From positions 1-43,602 of the forward strand of contig UQDJ01000012.1 of NCBI GenBank assembly GCA_900539675.1: DNA of 43,602 bases, in the 5' to 3' direction. Below are positions 41,672-43,602 of this stretch, in pieces. The first letter of the stretch is position 1, and each line of letters opens with the position of its first letter. The position numbers were made by a program, and so were the translations under genes. The DNA comes from an uncultured Coriobacteriaceae bacterium. GTDB lineage: Bacteria; Actinomycetota; Coriobacteriia; Coriobacteriales; Eggerthellaceae. Under the pieces are notes generated by a model. The model ran no database searches. It had not been told where the DNA came from and saw only the letters and a program-made list of their open reading frames with translations.

Positions 41672-42886
41672 TTATCTCAGCATGAATTTCCCAAGCTCCT
41701 GGCGCTTGCTGATTCCAAGCTTTCGAAACGCTGCGGCGAGAAAGCCCTTGACGGTGTTAGCAGAGATATCGAGGTGTTTGCCTATCTCTTGGTTTGTCCA
41801 CCCACGGGCGGCCAGCATGGCGACCGAGAACTCTGTGGTGGTGAGGCTGCCCGTCACGACGCCCTCGGTGGCGGGGTTGTGCACACGTCTCCAACCGTCG
41901 GAGAAGCGGTAGGTGATATCGATGATTCGCTTGAAGTCTTCGGGCCAGTCCTTCTTGATCGTAGACTCAAGCATTCCGCCCAGCAAGCCATGGTGCTCCC
42001 CGAAGGCTTCAATCAGGCCGTCGGGGCGGGCAAGTTCCCATGCGGCGAGCAGGTGTTCGCGAGCCTCTTCGGTGCGCCTCAGGCTCATGCAGTCCATCAC
42101 AGCGACCATCCTCAGGTATATCTCTGGGATGGGGTACGTCTCGTGGTAGATCAGGAGGGCCGCCTCCGCAATCCCTAAGCTCCTCGCGTAGTCGCCCTCG
42201 AGGTATACCTGATGGGAGCGCACGTAGAGTGCAAAGATCCGCAACCCTGGCGGGAGCAGCGAGAGCAGGTCGTCTTCCAATGGCACGTCATCGGGCAGTG
42301 GAAGATGCAGCAGTATTGAAGATGTGTATCCCATGAAAGCCATCGCCGCACGGTTATGCGCACTGGATGTGCTCTGGCTCTCCTTAAGGGCGCTGCGGAG
42401 TTCAGAGATGGCGAACCCGGCGCTGCTGATCTTTCCGAGCGAAAGGTTCGCGTAACCGTAGATTAGACATGCGGAGAGCTTTACGGCAAGGTCCGGGTGG
42501 TCGAGCAGTTTCACGGTGATGTCGGCGGCGCCATCGGCATCGCCGCTGAAGTAGCGGAACTCCGCCTGGGCTATGAGACGCATGCCCGGGTCCTCAAAAC
42601 TGTCTATCACGTCTTTACATTTACCGGGGGTAAACGGGGTGTTCATCAGGGGCATCAGTCTGGAGAAGATAAGGGTCTCGTCAATAGGGGTATCGGCATC
42701 GGCTGGCAGGGCTTTCGCGTTGCGCTTGCGAAGATTCGACGGCCTTTCGGAGTCTGCCGGGATTGCCCACGAACCGCCGATCTTCTTCGCGCCTGCTATC
42801 CTGCCCTCGGAGCACAGACGCTGCACGAGCCTCTCGGAGATCTCCCATTTTCTCGCCGTCTCTCGAACGCTGCGAAAGTCCATCAC
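41672..42886 (-). CDS. LuxR-type regulator with N-terminal excisionase-like HTH
   Basis: A 404-residue transcription factor with DNA-binding folds at both ends. Residues 1-50 (SVRETARKWEISERLVQRLCSEGRIAGAKKIGGSWAIP) look like an excisionase/MerR-type HTH. The middle, about 60-340, is helical and TPR-like (AQAEFRYFSGDADGAADI; EGDYARSLGIAEAALL). Residues 345-404 are a LuxR HTH (LTTTEFSVAMLAARGWTNQEIGKHLDISANTVKGFLAAAFRKLGI). It lies just upstream of the surface-protein gene on the same strand and shares GCTCGCAGCGC with it upstream, so it probably controls both. The ligand, if any, is unknown. Confidence 0.85.
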   Translation of the reverse strand: MMDFRSVRETARKWEISERLVQRLCSEGRIAGAKKIGGSWAIPADSERPSNLRKRNAKALPADADTPIDETLIFSRLMPLMNTPFTPGKCKDVIDSFEDPGMRLIAQAEFRYFSGDADGAADITVKLLDHPDLAVKLSACLIYGYANLSLGKISSAGFAISELRSALKESQSTSSAHNRAAMAFMGYTSSILLHLPLPDDVPLEDDLLSLLPPGLRIFALYVRSHQVYLEGDYARSLGIAEAALLIYHETYPIPEIYLRMVAVMDCMSLRRTEEAREHLLAAWELARPDGLIEAFGEHHGLLGGMLESTIKKDWPEDFKRIIDITYRFSDGWRRVHNPATEGVVTGSLTTTEFSVAMLAARGWTNQEIGKHLDISANTVKGFLAAAFRKLGISKRQELGKFMLR

Positions 42887-43086
42887 ATTAGCTCCATTCT
42901 GTCTTTCTGCACTCTGAATTGTATTCGTTCACATAAGCAAACGAAAGCTCGCAGCGCGTGTGAACGCTCGAGAGCGCCAGCCGTGGCGTCGGCGATCGCG
43001 AGGGCGGCCGATGCGGACGGCGCTGTCCTCGATTGACCGGAAGTCGGCGGGGCGGCCCCGACCAGCGGATCCACCTAATAAAAAAT
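42887..43086. other. GC-rich intergenic region upstream of the LuxR-type gene
   Basis: No gene seen. It holds the GCTCGCAGCGC string at 42947-42957. The rest is GC-rich, with a small GGGGCCGCCCC-type palindrome on the minus strand. Confidence 0.5.
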
Positions 43087-43106
43087 GCCGGGGGACAACC
43101 CCCGGC
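43079..43106 (-). terminator. Terminator for the toxin-antitoxin operon
   Basis: Read on the minus strand, GCCGGGGG-TTGT-CCCCCGGC (43106-43087) is a perfect 8-base stem followed by ATTTTTTATT. It ends leftward transcription coming from the toxin gene and shields the LuxR-type gene. Confidence 0.9.
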
Positions 43107-43188
43107 TCCTGGAAGCCCTTCCTTTCGGAAAGGCCACAAACATCTTCTCAGTAAGAATTAATCAAGGTCGTGTAAACAGCTTACAGCA

Positions 43189-43244
43189 TTTGACAAACCG
43201 CTCACACATCTGTGTCTTTGACAAACCGCTCACACATCTGTGTC
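43189..43244. repeat. Perfect 28-bp tandem duplication at the toxin stop codon
   Basis: Two identical adjacent 28-base copies, 43189-43216 and 43217-43244. On the minus strand each begins GACACAGATGTGTGAGC; the first two bases (GA) of the first copy are the end of the toxin TGA stop. Each copy contains the small palindrome ACACATCTGTGT. Confidence 0.95.
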
Positions 43245-43554
43245 ACTTTCCATTCAAAACGATGCGTGCATAGTCTTGGCTTTGGTGGAAAAGGTGGGCG
43301 ATGACGACGTCGTTTCCCTCTTTGAAGTAGAGGACAATGTAGCTTTTCACTAGGATGGTGTGGTAGCCGAGCCGTGCGAGCGGCTCGAACCGCGAGAGCC
43401 TATGCTCTAGTGATTCGTCTCTCAAGCGCTCGATGACGTTTTTCCATTCGTCTAAAAACGCCGACGCAGTGTTGGGTTCGAAGCCGAGCAGGTACTCGAC
43501 TGTGCGCTCGAGCTCGCCAAGAGCGGTTGGCTGTATCCTTACCTCACAGGCCAT
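43243..43554 (-). CDS. RelE/ParE-type toxin
   Basis: A 103-residue protein of the RelE/ParE fold. VRIQPTALGELERTVEYLLGFEPNTASAFLDEWKNVIERL is the typical first strand and two-helix hairpin, and RFEPLARLGYHTILVKSYIVLYFKEGNDVVIAHLFHQSQDYARIV is the typical central sheet with basic residues and the C-terminal strand. RelE members cleave ribosome-bound mRNA and ParE members poison gyrase; which applies cannot be told. The start overlaps the upstream antitoxin stop by 11 bases, as usual for type II pairs. Confidence 0.85.
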   Translation of the reverse strand: MACEVRIQPTALGELERTVEYLLGFEPNTASAFLDEWKNVIERLRDESLEHRLSRFEPLARLGYHTILVKSYIVLYFKEGNDVVIAHLFHQSQDYARIVLNGK

Positions 43555-43602
43555 ACTTATCCCTCAAGGCCTCGGTTGCCTCGAAGGCGTCGACGCTCTT
43601 GC
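43544..43602 (-). CDS. Antitoxin C-terminus, cut by window edge
   Basis: The frame reads KSVDAFEATEALRDKYGL then TGA at 43544-43546, overlapping the toxin start by 11 bases. Only 18 residues are visible. The position and overlap make it the RelB/DinJ-like antitoxin partner; the DNA-binding N-terminus is outside the window. Confidence 0.6.
   Translation of the reverse strand, partial: KSVDAFEATEALRDKYGL

Overview
The window is a piece of a bacterial chromosome that most resembles the Actinobacterial class Coriobacteriia. Reasons: the housekeeping proteins read as actinobacterial or low-GC Gram-positive hybrids, there is a LAxTG-type cell-wall sorting signal, and there is an excisionase-HTH/LuxR regulator of a kind I associate with Eggerthella-like genomes. 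By eye the left three quarters has near-balanced base composition and the right end is clearly richer in G+C. A balanced-GC coriobacterium such as Cryptobacterium is possible, but I cannot prove the species from sequence alone.

Region 1 (1-20 kb, all plus strand) is core informational and proteostasis genes: trmFO (5' cut by the window edge), a XerC/D recombinase, uvrA, a membrane-anchored protein, tRNA-Leu(UAG), tig-clpP-clpX, valS, a double zinc-ribbon membrane protein, thrS, trxA-trxB, prfA-prmC (release factor and its methylase, back to back) and punA.

Region 2 (20-28.2 kb) opens with an apparent structured small RNA ending in a strong terminator, then a YgjP-like metallopeptidase. A LysR regulator follows, divergent from the branched-chain amino acid operon ilvD-ilvB-ilvN plus ilvC. 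The operon is preceded by a long T-box-like leader with an intrinsic terminator. Matching TTGC/GCAA inverted repeats lie in front of lysR and ilvC, so an IlvY-like circuit is likely.

Region 3 (28.5-33.8 kb) holds an AEC transporter, a GNAT acetyltransferase, a MATE exporter and, on the minus strand, msrA with a flavin reductase-like protein. Region 4 (33.8-38.1 kb, minus strand) is an accessory stretch: a frameshifted gene with a seven-base homopolymer, two small proteins of 42 and 59 aa, an unrecognised 139-aa protein, a gene remnant, a CPBP membrane protease and a glyoxalase-nitroreductase fusion.

Region 5 (38.3-43.6 kb) has a Sel1-repeat protein, a wall-anchored beta-rich surface protein, its probable LuxR-type regulator and the edge of a RelE/ParE toxin-antitoxin pair.

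The most unusual feature is distributed. At least a dozen degenerate short tandem repeats sit at gene boundaries. Several reiterate the stop codon (zinc-ribbon gene, MATE, toxin, weakly punA), and one, at punA, reiterates the start-codon region seven times.
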